Assembly: GCA_045805505.1 (NCBI GenBank)
Contig: JBJMLA010000017.1
Coordinates: 13,042-77,041 of the forward strand
Source: BP-464 sp045805505
Lineage (GTDB): Bacteria > Actinomycetota > Thermoleophilia > Solirubrobacterales > Solirubrobacteraceae
Length of the DNA stretch: 64,000 bases
Direction of reading: 5' to 3'
Shown here: positions 7,181 to 15,670 of the stretch, piece after piece
Numbering within the stretch: position 1 is the stretch's first letter
Layout of the letters: each line of letters starts with the position of its first letter
Made by a program: the position numbers and the translations under genes
Notes under the pieces: model-generated
What the model saw: the letters and a program-made list of their open reading frames with translations, nothing else
Database searches by the model: none
What the model was told of the DNA's origin: nothing

Positions 7181-8785
7181 ATGAAGCCCCCGGTCGAGAC
7201 GTTCACCCCCGCCGAGCAGGCCAAGCTCGCCCCCTACTTCACGAACATCGACCTTCCGGTCTTCGCGCTCATCAACCTGCCCGAGACCGTCAAGGGCGCG
7301 ATGTTCGCCCGGTACTCGCGCTACCAGGGCACGCTGCGGCGGATGTTCCTCGACGAGTTCGCCGACTCGGTCCCGGAGATCACCGGCGACCTGACCAACG
7401 AGGGCGATCGCGCGGCCAAGCTCTACGAGACGATCTTCCTCGGTTATGGCGATGACTCGGTCGCCCAGCTCGGCGGCGCGCACGTAGCCTGCGAGTGGGT
7501 CTCCAACGTCATGACCAAGGTCCTCCAGCGCCCGCGCATCGGCGCCTACCTGGAGCAGTCGACCCGTTACATCGCCTACGACGCCCCGATGCCGGGCGGC
7601 GGCTACCGCTACTACCGCGATCCCGAGCTGGGCCCGGAGTACGAGCGCGCGATGGACGAGGTCTTCTCGATCTACGCCGCGGCGCTTCCACGCGTCATCG
7701 AGTGGGCCGACGCGGCCTTCCCCGCTCCCAGCGGCGAGCCGAGCGCCGCGCACCGCCGCGCGATCACCGCCAAGGCGCTCGACCTGCTGCGGGGCCTGCT
7801 GCCCGCCGCCTCGCTGTCGCACATGGGCATCTACGCCAGCGGCCAGACCTACGAGCAGCTGATCCTGCACCTGCTCGCCCACCCGCTGCCCGAGGCACGC
7901 CAGCAGGGCCGCTGGATCCTCGACGCGGTCAAGGGCGTGATGCCCTCGTTCGTCTCGCGCGTCGAGCGGCCCGACCGCGGCGGCGAGTGGGTCAACTACC
8001 TCGAGGCCCGCGAGCGCGCCGCCGAGCGCTGGGTCTCGCGCCTCGGTCTGGACCGCCGCCCCGACGAGGGCGAGGGCCCGACGCGCCCGTCGGTCAAGCT
8101 CCTGCACGTCGACGGTGACGAGGACGCCCTGCTGGCGTCATCGCTGTTCGAGGCCGCGGGCGCCGAGGAGGAGACCGTCCAGATGCGGCTCGCCGCGCTG
8201 AGCAGCGAGGAGAAGGGCGAGCTGCTCGCCGACCTCGTGGGCGAGCGCAGCAACCGCCGCCACCGCCCGGGTCGCGGCTGGGAGGCCCTGCGCTACCGCT
8301 TCGAGATCGTCTCGGACTACGGCGCGTTCCGTGACCTGCAGCGCCACCGGATGCTCACCGTCCAGTGGCAGCGCCTCACGCCCGACCTCGGCGCCGGCGT
8401 TCCCGAGGAGGTCGTCGCCGCGGGCTGCGGCGCCGCCTACAAGCGCGCGCTCGAGGTCTCGCGCGACGCCTACGAGCGGATCGTCGCCGCCGGCCACGAC
8501 CAGCGGGCCGCGTCCTACGCGCTGTGCCTGGGCTACCGCCTGCGCTACGTCCTCGATCTCAACGCGCGCGAGGCGATGCAGCTCATCGAGCTGCGCTCGG
8601 GCCGGGAGGGCCACCCGTCCTACCGGGCCGTCGCCCACGAGATGCACCGCCAGATCGCCGAGGTCCACCCCTCGGTCGCCGCCGCGATGCGCCACGTCGA
8701 CACCGACGCCGAGCCCCGCCTGGAGCGGATCCTCTCGGAGATGCGCACTCAGGCCAAGCTGGACTCCGTCGTGCCGCGCGGCTGA
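7181..8785 (+). CDS. Tandem ThyX-like protein (flavin-dependent thymidylate synthase family, atypical)
   Basis: At about 534 residues this is twice the usual ThyX length and reads as two ThyX-like halves. The signature of true ThyX is RHRxxSxxxxSxR. The first half has RPRIGAYLEQSTRY at about residues 117-130: it keeps the EQSTRY end but has lost the RHR His. The second half has RHRMLTVQWQRL from residue 388: it keeps RHR but not the serines. Each half therefore keeps a different part of the dUMP/FAD site. Long two-domain ThyX homologues are known in actinobacteria, but their activity is unclear to me. I chose ATG 7181; TAGGGT at 7161-7166 may be its -10. Confidence 0.75.
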   Translation: MKPPVETFTPAEQAKLAPYFTNIDLPVFALINLPETVKGAMFARYSRYQGTLRRMFLDEFADSVPEITGDLTNEGDRAAKLYETIFLGYGDDSVAQLGGAHVACEWVSNVMTKVLQRPRIGAYLEQSTRYIAYDAPMPGGGYRYYRDPELGPEYERAMDEVFSIYAAALPRVIEWADAAFPAPSGEPSAAHRRAITAKALDLLRGLLPAASLSHMGIYASGQTYEQLILHLLAHPLPEARQQGRWILDAVKGVMPSFVSRVERPDRGGEWVNYLEARERAAERWVSRLGLDRRPDEGEGPTRPSVKLLHVDGDEDALLASSLFEAAGAEEETVQMRLAALSSEEKGELLADLVGERSNRRHRPGRGWEALRYRFEIVSDYGAFRDLQRHRMLTVQWQRLTPDLGAGVPEEVVAAGCGAAYKRALEVSRDAYERIVAAGHDQRAASYALCLGYRLRYVLDLNAREAMQLIELRSGREGHPSYRAVAHEMHRQIAEVHPSVAAAMRHVDTDAEPRLERILSEMRTQAKLDSVVPRG

Positions 8786-8811
8786 CGCGGGTTTTGGGGT
8801 AACACCTCCTC

Positions 8812-9051
8812 GTGGCTCACGAGGAGAAGGCCGTCATCACGCCCTACCGCGACGGGCCGCTGCTCGTGCGCGGGCCGTTCGTCATCACCGACCAGGACGG
8901 CACCGAGATCGAGGTCGGCCGCAAGACCGTCGCGCTGTGCCGCTGCGGCAAGTCCCGGATGCGGCCGTTCTGCGACGGCACGCACCAGGTCATCCGCTTC
9001 CGCGCGCCGTCAGGCCTCGAGGAGGGGCGCGAGCCGCGTTTCGAGCGCTGA
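8812..9051 (+). CDS. CDGSH iron-sulfur domain protein
   Basis: This 79-residue protein starts at GTG. Its C-terminal half is a complete CDGSH domain: CRCGKSRMRPFCDGTH supplies three Cys (43, 45, 54) and one His (58), the 3Cys-1His ligands of a [2Fe-2S] cluster. The first 40 residues form the beta part that wraps the cluster. Such proteins pass electrons or clusters. Its 3' end overlaps by 42 bp the 3' end of the facing diiron-oxygenase-like gene, suggesting a redox partnership. Confidence 0.9.
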   Translation: MAHEEKAVITPYRDGPLLVRGPFVITDQDGTEIEVGRKTVALCRCGKSRMRPFCDGTHQVIRFRAPSGLEEGREPRFER

Positions 9052-10032
9052 GCCGCCGAGCAGCGACGTCTCGCCGCGCTCCCAGCGGTCGAGCACATGG
9101 CCGGCCCAGCGGCCCTCGACGAAGACCAGCGCGCGGGCGCCCCACAGGATCTGCGGCGACAGCGCCGGGTCCTGCTCGGCCAGGCCGCCCGCGAGATCCA
9201 CGGCGGCGATCGCCTCGTGCACGGCGTCGGCCTCGACGTGCTCGTCGAAGAAGTCGAGCGCGCCGTCCACGCAGCCGAGGCGCCGCAGGCCGTTGGCGTA
9301 GCGGCGGTTGGGGACCGAGGAGGTCATCTCGAACAGCGCGAGGTGCCCGACGATGGCACCGCGCAGACGGCGGTGCAGGCCGCACAGCGACATCAGGTTG
9401 ACCGTGGCCAGCGTGATCCCGGGGATGCGGTCGAGGTAGGCGCCGTAGGCGCTGTCGAGCCCGACGGCCTCCATCGCGTCGGCGAACAGCTGGGCGTGGA
9501 TGCGGTCAGGGCGGCCCGCGCCGTACTCGTCGGCCTGCACCTCCACCATCGCCGCCTTGGGCCGGCCGTGCAGGCGCGGCAGCGCCCACGAGTGCGGGTC
9601 GGCCTCCTTGAGCTGATAGGCGCTGCGGTGCACGAGGAACTCGTGGAACTGCGCGATGGTGCCGTCGCGCTCGAGGTGCCGTGAGAGCGACGGGCTGTCG
9701 TCGGCCTCGGCGATGGCCCGCAGCGCGAGGTCCATCTCGGACGCGTCGACGCCACCGGCCGCCGGGCCGATCGCCGCGACGAGCGCCGCCTCGAAGGCGT
9801 CCTCGAGCGCAGCGCGGAACGCGAGCAGCGCCGGGTCCCACTCCCATCGGTCGTCGACGCCGGGCAGGCCGCGGTAGTGCAGCTCGTAGCAGAGGTACAG
9901 CGCGTAGTGGAGGTCCTCACCGTCGAGGGCGTGCGCCGCGTCGACGCGCGGAGCCGCGATCGGCGTCCCCGGCGGCGCCGTCAGCGCAGCGAGAAGCGCC
10001 TCGGAGAGGGGACCACGGGCAGCGATGACCAC
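9010..10032 (-). CDS. Heme-oxygenase-like diiron protein (iron-containing redox enzyme family)
   Basis: The 340-residue protein starts at GTG. Its centre reads EFLVHRSAYQLKEADPHSWA, then VEVQADEYGAGRPDRIHAQLF, and later DFFDEHVEADAVHE. These spaced Glu/His/Asp motifs are the ones I associate with heme-oxygenase-like diiron oxidases and oxygenases, annotated as iron-containing redox enzymes. The family activates O2 on varied substrates, including fatty acids and amino acids, so the reaction is open. The first 130 residues are less conserved. It overlaps the CDGSH gene tail to tail, and the CDGSH protein could be its electron donor. Confidence 0.75.
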   Translation of the reverse strand: MVIAARGPLSEALLAALTAPPGTPIAAPRVDAAHALDGEDLHYALYLCYELHYRGLPGVDDRWEWDPALLAFRAALEDAFEAALVAAIGPAAGGVDASEMDLALRAIAEADDSPSLSRHLERDGTIAQFHEFLVHRSAYQLKEADPHSWALPRLHGRPKAAMVEVQADEYGAGRPDRIHAQLFADAMEAVGLDSAYGAYLDRIPGITLATVNLMSLCGLHRRLRGAIVGHLALFEMTSSVPNRRYANGLRRLGCVDGALDFFDEHVEADAVHEAIAAVDLAGGLAEQDPALSPQILWGARALVFVEGRWAGHVLDRWERGETSLLGGSALETRLAPLLEA

Positions 10033-10047
10033 GCCCGATCCGTACCC

Positions 10048-11157
10048 TCAAACACCATCCAGAAAGCGCGCCGCGAGCCAGGCGGTTGCGCTTCGGACGT
10101 CGCCGTCGGCGGCCACTCGGAGCTTCGCGGCGCCGCCGCCGGCGCCGGCCAGGATCCGCGCGGCGGCCACGCCCGCGGCGCAGCCCAGGCGCTCCGCGGT
10201 CGGCGTGATCGCGTCGAGCAGCGCGGCGACCCGATCGGCCGTCGGCTCGCGCTCGCCGGTCTCCAGATCGGCCATCTCGCCCGCCAGCCCGTGGCGCAGC
10301 GCGCTCCAGCGGTTCTCGGCGATCCGCCAGGTCTCGGGCACCGGCAGCGTCTCGCCGGCGTCGAGGCGCTCGGCCAGCCAGCCCGTCAGCGCGTGGGCGA
10401 CGGCGGCGACCGCGCGAGCGTCGGCCAAGGTGGGCTGCGCGTCGGGCACCCGCAGCTCGAGCGTGCCGTGGACGTGGTGGGGGCGCAGCTCCCACCACCA
10501 GCTCGCCGGGTCGCCCGCCCAGCGCAGCCCGTCGGCGAACGCGTCCCATGACGCCAGCGCCGGCGGCACCCCCTGGCGCGGCAGCAGGGTGCCGATCAGC
10601 GGGCGCATCGACGCCAACCCGGTGTCGCGGCCGTCGTGGAACGGGGCGCAGGCGGCCAGCGCGGCGAGCTCGGGCAGGTAGCCGCGCAGCGCGTTGTAGA
10701 CGGCCAGGGCGCGGCCGGCGGGGCGCACGCAGACGTGGACCTGCAGCGCGAAGACGAGCTGGCGGCGCGCGATCGATCCGTAGCGCTCCTCGATCGCGTC
10801 GTAGCGCGGCCCGCGGTTGAGCTCGCCCTCGGCAGCCGCGAACGGGTGGGTGCCCGCGCAGCCGAGCGCCAGCCCGAGCGGCGCGGCGCGGTCGGCGAGC
10901 TCGCGCCGGCCCGCGGCGAGGCCGGCGATCGCGGCGTCGACGGTGGTGCACGGGTCGCTGGCCAGCTCGACCTGGGCGGCCGGCATCTCAGGCTCGACGA
11001 GCCCGCCCACGAGCTCCATGCCGCGCGGCGCGAGATCGAGGGTCGCGGCGTCGAGGACCATGATCTCCTCCTCCAGGCCGACGGTCAGCGGCGCTGGTTC
11101 ATCGAACCGCGCGCGGAGCGCCGCGCTTGACAGAAGGGTTGTCGGGGAACCAGCCAT
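10048..11157 (-). CDS. Carboxylate-amine ligase, glutamate-cysteine ligase type 2 (YbdK-like)
   Basis: The 369-residue product opens with LTVGLEEEIMVLD at about residue 22, the hallmark ATP-grasp-like start of the GCS2 family. It also contains FALQVHVCVRPAGRAL and WWWELRPHHVHGTLELRVPD, with conserved His, Glu and Arg of the active site. YbdK-type enzymes ligate glutamate weakly to cysteine; their physiological substrate is often unknown. I chose ATG 11157. A longer start at 11193 is possible but would overlap the divergent methyltransferase gene. Only 3 bp separate the two divergent starts. Confidence 0.85.
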   Translation of the reverse strand: MAGSPTTLLSSAALRARFDEPAPLTVGLEEEIMVLDAATLDLAPRGMELVGGLVEPEMPAAQVELASDPCTTVDAAIAGLAAGRRELADRAAPLGLALGCAGTHPFAAAEGELNRGPRYDAIEERYGSIARRQLVFALQVHVCVRPAGRALAVYNALRGYLPELAALAACAPFHDGRDTGLASMRPLIGTLLPRQGVPPALASWDAFADGLRWAGDPASWWWELRPHHVHGTLELRVPDAQPTLADARAVAAVAHALTGWLAERLDAGETLPVPETWRIAENRWSALRHGLAGEMADLETGEREPTADRVAALLDAITPTAERLGCAAGVAAARILAGAGGGAAKLRVAADGDVRSATAWLAARFLDGV

Positions 11158-11160
11158 GGC

Positions 11161-11814
11161 GTGCGCCTCGTCGTACCCCCAGGGGTCTTCCATCCACCGT
11201 CCGATGCCTACATGCTCGCCGACGTGCTGCGCGAGCACGCGCCCGGCGCCGACGTTCTCGATCTGTGCACGGGCAGCGGCGTCCTCGCGGTCTCCGCCGG
11301 CCTGGCCGGCGCCCGCAGCGTCACCGCGGTCGACGTCTCGCGCCGCGCGGTGTTCGCCGCACGGCTCAACGGCGCGCTCAACCGGGTGCGCATCCGGGGG
11401 CGGCGCGGCAATCTGCTCGACGCGGTCCCCGGCGAGAAGTTCGACGTCATCGTCGCCAACCCGCCGTACCTGCCCGCGGTCTGCGACGAGCCGCGCGGGC
11501 TCGAGCGCGCGACGGAGGCGGGCCCGGACGGCCGCCGCTTCGTCGACGAGCTCATCGACCGCGCGCCCGATCACCTGCGGCCGGGCGGCGTGCTGCTCGT
11601 CGTGCACTCGTCGGTCAACGGGGTCGACCCGTCGCTGGAGCGCATCGAGCGCAACGGTCTCGATCCCGACCTCGCGGCCGCGCACCGCGGCCCGCTGGGG
11701 CCGATCCTCACCGACCGCGCACCGGTCCTCGAGGAGCGCGGGCTGCTCGCGCCCGGCGAGCGCGAGGAGGACGTCGTGATCGTCCGCGGTCGCGTGCCGG
11801 TCGCCACCGTCTAG
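11161..11814 (+). CDS. HemK/PrmC-like SAM-dependent methyltransferase
   Basis: The 217-residue protein begins at GTG. It carries VLDLCTGSGVLAVSAG (SAM motif I), an acidic loop VDVSRRAV, and VIVANPPYLPA, the NPPY motif of methyltransferases acting on planar nitrogens such as glutamine side chains or bases. It is shorter than PrmC and lacks the N-terminal helical domain, matching the stand-alone HemK-like group. The substrate is unknown. Its start almost touches the divergent ligase gene, so the promoters of both must lie inside the neighbouring coding sequence. Confidence 0.85.
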   Translation: MRLVVPPGVFHPPSDAYMLADVLREHAPGADVLDLCTGSGVLAVSAGLAGARSVTAVDVSRRAVFAARLNGALNRVRIRGRRGNLLDAVPGEKFDVIVANPPYLPAVCDEPRGLERATEAGPDGRRFVDELIDRAPDHLRPGGVLLVVHSSVNGVDPSLERIERNGLDPDLAAAHRGPLGPILTDRAPVLEERGLLAPGEREEDVVIVRGRVPVATV

Positions 11815-11831
11815 CCCCGATACTGCAGCGC

Positions 11832-12833
11832 ATGGTCCTCGATGCGCTCGCGCGGCCGATCGTGCTCGCCCCCATGGCCGGGGGACCGTCGACGCCCGAG
11901 CTCGCGGCGGCCGTCTGCGAGGCCGGCGGACTCGGTTTTCTCGCCGCGGGCTACCTGGCTCCCGAGACGCTGGCCGAGCAGGTCGCCGCGCTGCGCGCGC
12001 TGACCCATCGCCCGTTCGGCGTCAACGTGTTCGTGCCCGGCCCCGCGCCGGCGCAGCGCGAGACCTATGAGCCCTACGTGCGTCGCCTCGCCGCCTGGGC
12101 CGCGGAGCACGACCTGCCGGTCGGCGAGCCGCGCCACGACGACGACGGCTACGCGGAGAAGATCGACCTCCTCCTCGCCGACCCGCCGGCGGCGATCTCG
12201 TTCACCTTCGGCTGCCCGAGCGACGAGGTCTCGGCCGCCGTGCGCGGCGCCGGCAGCGAGGTATGGGCGACGGTCACCTGCCCGGCCGAGGCCGAGCAGG
12301 CAGCGCCGGTGGCCGACGTGCTCATCGCGCAGGGCATCGAGGCCGGCGGGCACCGGGGGACCTTCACCGACCGCGACGACGCGGAGGCCCACGGGACGCT
12401 CGCGCTGGTCGAGCTCGTGCGTCCGCGCTTCGCCGGCGGCCTCGTGGCCACCGGCGGGCTGACGAGCCGTGAGGCGGTGGCCGGCGCCATCGCGGCCGGC
12501 GCCGACGCCGTGCAGGCGGGCAGCGCGTTCCTGCTGTGCCCGGAGGCGGGCACGAGCGCGGCGCAGCGCGAGGCGATGCGCGCCGGCGGCCCGACCGCCA
12601 TGACCCGCGCCTTCAGCGGTCGCCTGGCCCGCGGGATCCGCAACGCGTTCATGGACGAGCACGGCGCGCACGCGCCCCTGGCCTATCCCGAGATCCACCA
12701 CCTCACCGCGCCGCTGCGCCGCGAAGCGCGGGCCCGCGGCGACGCAGCGAGCATCAACCTGTGGGCGGGCGAGGCCTACGCGCTCGCCCGCGCCGAGCCC
12801 GCCGCCGACGTCGTGGCCCGGCTCGCTCCCTAG
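11832..12833 (+). CDS. Nitronate monooxygenase family flavoprotein
   Basis: The 333-residue protein is an FMN-binding TIM barrel. It starts IVLAPMAGGPSTPELAAAV and contains ISFTFGCPS, IAQGIEAGGHRGTF with the catalytic His, and VATGGLTSREAVAGAIAAGADAVQ-type phosphate-binding loops. These match nitronate monooxygenase (2-nitropropane dioxygenase), which oxidises propionate 3-nitronate and related nitronates. GATACT lies 7 nt before the ATG, compatible with leaderless expression. Its TAG shares a CTAG with the stop of the convergent hydrolase. Confidence 0.85.
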   Translation: MVLDALARPIVLAPMAGGPSTPELAAAVCEAGGLGFLAAGYLAPETLAEQVAALRALTHRPFGVNVFVPGPAPAQRETYEPYVRRLAAWAAEHDLPVGEPRHDDDGYAEKIDLLLADPPAAISFTFGCPSDEVSAAVRGAGSEVWATVTCPAEAEQAAPVADVLIAQGIEAGGHRGTFTDRDDAEAHGTLALVELVRPRFAGGLVATGGLTSREAVAGAIAAGADAVQAGSAFLLCPEAGTSAAQREAMRAGGPTAMTRAFSGRLARGIRNAFMDEHGAHAPLAYPEIHHLTAPLRREARARGDAASINLWAGEAYALARAEPAADVVARLAP

Positions 12834-13708
12834 CGCAGGAAGCCGACCAGGCGCGGCAGGAAGCGGTCGGCCTCCTGGATGAAGAAGCCGTGCGCGGCGC
12901 GCGGGTAGTCGACGTAGCTCGCCCGCGCGATCGTCGTGGCGATGTGGATCTGGTTGCCGACCGGCAGGATCCGGTCCTCCTTGCCACCGGCGACGAGCAC
13001 CGGCAGGCGCAGCTGCCCGATCGCCTTCCCGTCGGGATCGCGGCCACCGAGCCAGAAGCTGCTGGCCGTCAGCTGGCGTGCGCGCACGGCGTCACTCGCC
13101 TGCGGCGCGAAGCCCTGGCGGCTACCGATGTCGGCGGCGTAGTCGGCCACCGCGGACGGGCCGGCGCCCGAGCCGAACAGCAGGCCGAGCAGGCCCGCCG
13201 GGTTGCCGGCCAGCGAGGCGACGGCCTCCGGCGCGGGAGCGGTGTAGCCGCCGTCGCCCGGCGCGGTCGACAGCAGCGCCGCGCGCCGGAACATCCCGGG
13301 ATGGCGGACGAGGAGGCTCTGGGCGATCATGCCGCCCATCGACCAGCCGGCGACGTCGGGGCGGCGCAGCCCCAGCTTGCGCACCAGGCCCGCGGTCGTG
13401 TCGGCCATCCGCCGGATCGTCAGGGCGCCGGGCTGGGCGGTCGATCGGCCGACTCCCTGGTTGTCGAGCAGCACCACCCGGTGGCCGGCGGCAGCCAGGG
13501 CGTCGACGAAGCTCGGCGGCCACGCGTCCATCGCGCCGCTGAGCCCCATGATCAGCACGAGCGGCCGGCCCTCGCCGACCGACCGGTAGGCGACGTCGAC
13601 GCCGCCGACGCGAGTGACCTTGGTCGGCGCGGTGGCCGCGGTCGGCGCCGCCGCGGCGGGAGCGGCGAGCAGCAGCGTCGCGAGCAGCGCGAACCCGAGT
13701 CGCCTCAC
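12830..13708 (-). CDS. Secreted alpha/beta hydrolase
   Basis: The 292-residue protein starts at a GTG overlapping the acs stop (GTGA). It opens with a Sec-type signal (VRRLGFALLATLLLAAPAAA), so it is exported. The hydrolase core shows LIMGLSGAMDAW (oxyanion region), VAGWSMGGMIAQ (nucleophile Ser in GWSMGG), an acid-bearing strand near GGKEDRILPV and AAHGF with the catalytic His. The substrate is unknown. Much longer open frames run upstream on this strand, but they are the antisense of nothing real: they are shadows of acs read in another frame. Confidence 0.85.
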   Translation of the reverse strand: MRRLGFALLATLLLAAPAAAAPTAATAPTKVTRVGGVDVAYRSVGEGRPLVLIMGLSGAMDAWPPSFVDALAAAGHRVVLLDNQGVGRSTAQPGALTIRRMADTTAGLVRKLGLRRPDVAGWSMGGMIAQSLLVRHPGMFRRAALLSTAPGDGGYTAPAPEAVASLAGNPAGLLGLLFGSGAGPSAVADYAADIGSRQGFAPQASDAVRARQLTASSFWLGGRDPDGKAIGQLRLPVLVAGGKEDRILPVGNQIHIATTIARASYVDYPRAAHGFFIQEADRFLPRLVGFLR

Positions 13709-15651
13709 GCCTCGTCCGCCTGGCGTTCCTTGATCTTGCCCTCGAGCTTGCTCATGACGTCGGGGTCGCGCAGCGTCGTGACGTCTCCGAGCTCGCGGCC
13801 CTCGGCGATGTCGCGCAGCAGCCGGCGCATGATCTTGCCGCTGCGGGTCTTGGGCAGGTCGCCGGCCCAGATGATCCGCTTGGGCCGCGCGAACTTGCCG
13901 ATGCGGGCGGCGACGCGCTCGTTGATCTCGGCGATCAGCTCGTCGCTGCCCTCGTCCTCGGTGCCCTCGAGCGTCACGAACGCGGCGACCGACTGCCCGG
14001 TGTCCTCGTCGTTCTGGCCGATCGCGGCCGCCTCGGCGACCTTCGGGTGGCTGACGATGGCCGACTCGATCTCGGCGGTGCTCATGCGGTGGCCCGAGAC
14101 GTTGATGACGTCGTCGATGCGGCCGATGACCCAGAAGTAGCCGTCGTCCTCCTCGCGCCGGCTTGCATCCCCGACGAGGTAGGTCTCCTTGCCCCACTTG
14201 TCCCAGTAGGTCTCGACGAAGCGCTCGTCGTCGCGGAACAGCGTGCGCAGCATCCCCGGCCACGGCCGCCGCAGCGCGAGCAGGCCCTGCGTGCCGTTGT
14301 CGACCTCCGTCCCCTCCTCGTCGAGCACGGCGGCGTCGACGCCCGGGATCGGCAGGCCCGCCGAGCCCGGCCGCATGTGCTGGGCGCCGGGAAGCGTGGT
14401 GATCATGATCCCGCCCGTCTCGGTCTGCCACCACGTGTCGACGACCGGCGCGGTGCCGCCGCCGATGACCTCGCGGTACCACAGCCAGGCCTTGGGGTTG
14501 ATCGGCTCGCCGACCGTGCCGAGCAGCCGGATCTTCGACAGGTCGAACTTCTCGACGTGCTCGACGCCCCACTTCATGCACGCGCGGATCGCCGTCGGGG
14601 CCGTGTAGAAGATCGTCGCGCCGTAGCGCTCGCACAGCTCCCACCAGATCCCCTTGTGGGGGTAGTCCGGCGCGCCCTCGTACATCACCGACGTGCAGCC
14701 GTTGATCAGCGGCCCGTAGACGATGTAGGAGTGGCCGGTGATCCAGCCGACGTCGGCCGAGCAGAACCACACGTCGGAGTCGGCCTGCAGGTCGAAGACC
14801 GCCTTGTGCGTCCAGGCGACGTGCGTCAGGTAGCCGCCCGTCGTGTGCAGGATCCCCTTCGGCTTGGCGGTCGAGCCGCTCGTGTAGAGGACGAACAGCG
14901 GGTGCTCCGCGTCGAGCTCCGCCGGCGGGCAGTCGGCGTCGGCGGCCTCGAGCAGCTCGTGGTACCAGGCGTCCTTGTCGGCCATCGGCGCGTCGTTGTC
15001 GGTATGGCGGACGACCACGCACGGGAGGTCGGGCATGCAGGCGTCGACCGCCTCCTTGATCGGCGCGGTCTTGCCCTTGCGGCGCGCGCCGTCGACGGTG
15101 ATCAGCAGCTTGGCGTCGGAGAACTCCATCCGCTCGGCGACGCTCTCCGCGGAGAAGCCGCCGAAGACGACGTTGTGCGGCGCGCCGATCCGCGCGCACG
15201 CCAGCATCGCCACCGCGACCTCGGGGATCATCGGCAGGTAGATGCCGACCACGTCGCCCGCCTGGACGCCGCGGCCCTTCAGCGCGTTGGCAAAGCGCAT
15301 GACATCGCGGTGCAGCTCGGCGTAGGTGACGTCGCGCTCCTCGCCCTCCTCCCCGCGCCAGTGAAACGCGACCCGGTCGCCGCGACCGGCCTCGACGTGG
15401 CGGTCCAGCGCGTTGTAGGACGCGTTGATCTTCCCGCCGGCGAACCACTTGTAGAACGGCGGGTTGGACTCGTCGAGGACCTCGTCCCACTCCCGGAACC
15501 AGTCGAGCGCGCCCGCACGCTCGGCCCACGCTGCCGCGAGGTCCTCGGGCTGCTCGGCGTCGGTGATCGCCGCGCCCGCAGTGAACTCAGGTGGCGGATC
15601 GAACGTGTGAACGTCGAGGAGGTCGGTGAGACGCTGCTCCAGGGAGGCCAT
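13705..15651 (-). CDS. acsA: Acetyl-coenzyme A synthetase
   Basis: The 648-residue protein matches full-length Acs. It contains the adenylation motif VLYTSGSTAKPKGILHTTGG, TWWQTETGGIM, the hinge region around VIGRIDDVINVSGHR and PKTRSGKIMRR with the C-terminal catalytic Lys that is acetylated in regulated homologues. It makes acetyl-CoA from acetate, ATP and CoA. I chose ATG 15651 because CAAGAT sits 6 nt upstream on the minus strand; ATG 15657 is the alternative. Divergent to an epoxide-hydrolase-like gene and translationally coupled to the secreted hydrolase. Confidence 0.95.
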   Translation of the reverse strand: MASLEQRLTDLLDVHTFDPPPEFTAGAAITDAEQPEDLAAAWAERAGALDWFREWDEVLDESNPPFYKWFAGGKINASYNALDRHVEAGRGDRVAFHWRGEEGEERDVTYAELHRDVMRFANALKGRGVQAGDVVGIYLPMIPEVAVAMLACARIGAPHNVVFGGFSAESVAERMEFSDAKLLITVDGARRKGKTAPIKEAVDACMPDLPCVVVRHTDNDAPMADKDAWYHELLEAADADCPPAELDAEHPLFVLYTSGSTAKPKGILHTTGGYLTHVAWTHKAVFDLQADSDVWFCSADVGWITGHSYIVYGPLINGCTSVMYEGAPDYPHKGIWWELCERYGATIFYTAPTAIRACMKWGVEHVEKFDLSKIRLLGTVGEPINPKAWLWYREVIGGGTAPVVDTWWQTETGGIMITTLPGAQHMRPGSAGLPIPGVDAAVLDEEGTEVDNGTQGLLALRRPWPGMLRTLFRDDERFVETYWDKWGKETYLVGDASRREEDDGYFWVIGRIDDVINVSGHRMSTAEIESAIVSHPKVAEAAAIGQNDEDTGQSVAAFVTLEGTEDEGSDELIAEINERVAARIGKFARPKRIIWAGDLPKTRSGKIMRRLLRDIAEGRELGDVTTLRDPDVMSKLEGKIKERQADEA

Positions 15652-15670
15652 TGGCATATCTTGCCGGTTC
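15652..15670. promoter_or_regulatory. Divergent promoter with overlapping -10 elements
   Basis: Only 19 bp separate the acs start (15651, minus) from the hydrolase start (15671, plus). TATCTT (15657-15662) sits 8 nt before the plus GTG, and CAAGAT (15663-15658 on the minus strand) sits 6 nt before the minus ATG. The two hexamers share five base pairs, so polymerase can serve only one direction at a time, and both transcripts would be leaderless. Confidence 0.4.

Noticed and set aside
12830..15529. A 900-codon open frame on the minus strand covering both the hydrolase and most of acs
   Set aside because: Only its last 293 codons (from GTG 13708) are protein-like. The rest is an Arg/Gly/Ala-rich shadow of acs in another frame; acs itself has every family motif.
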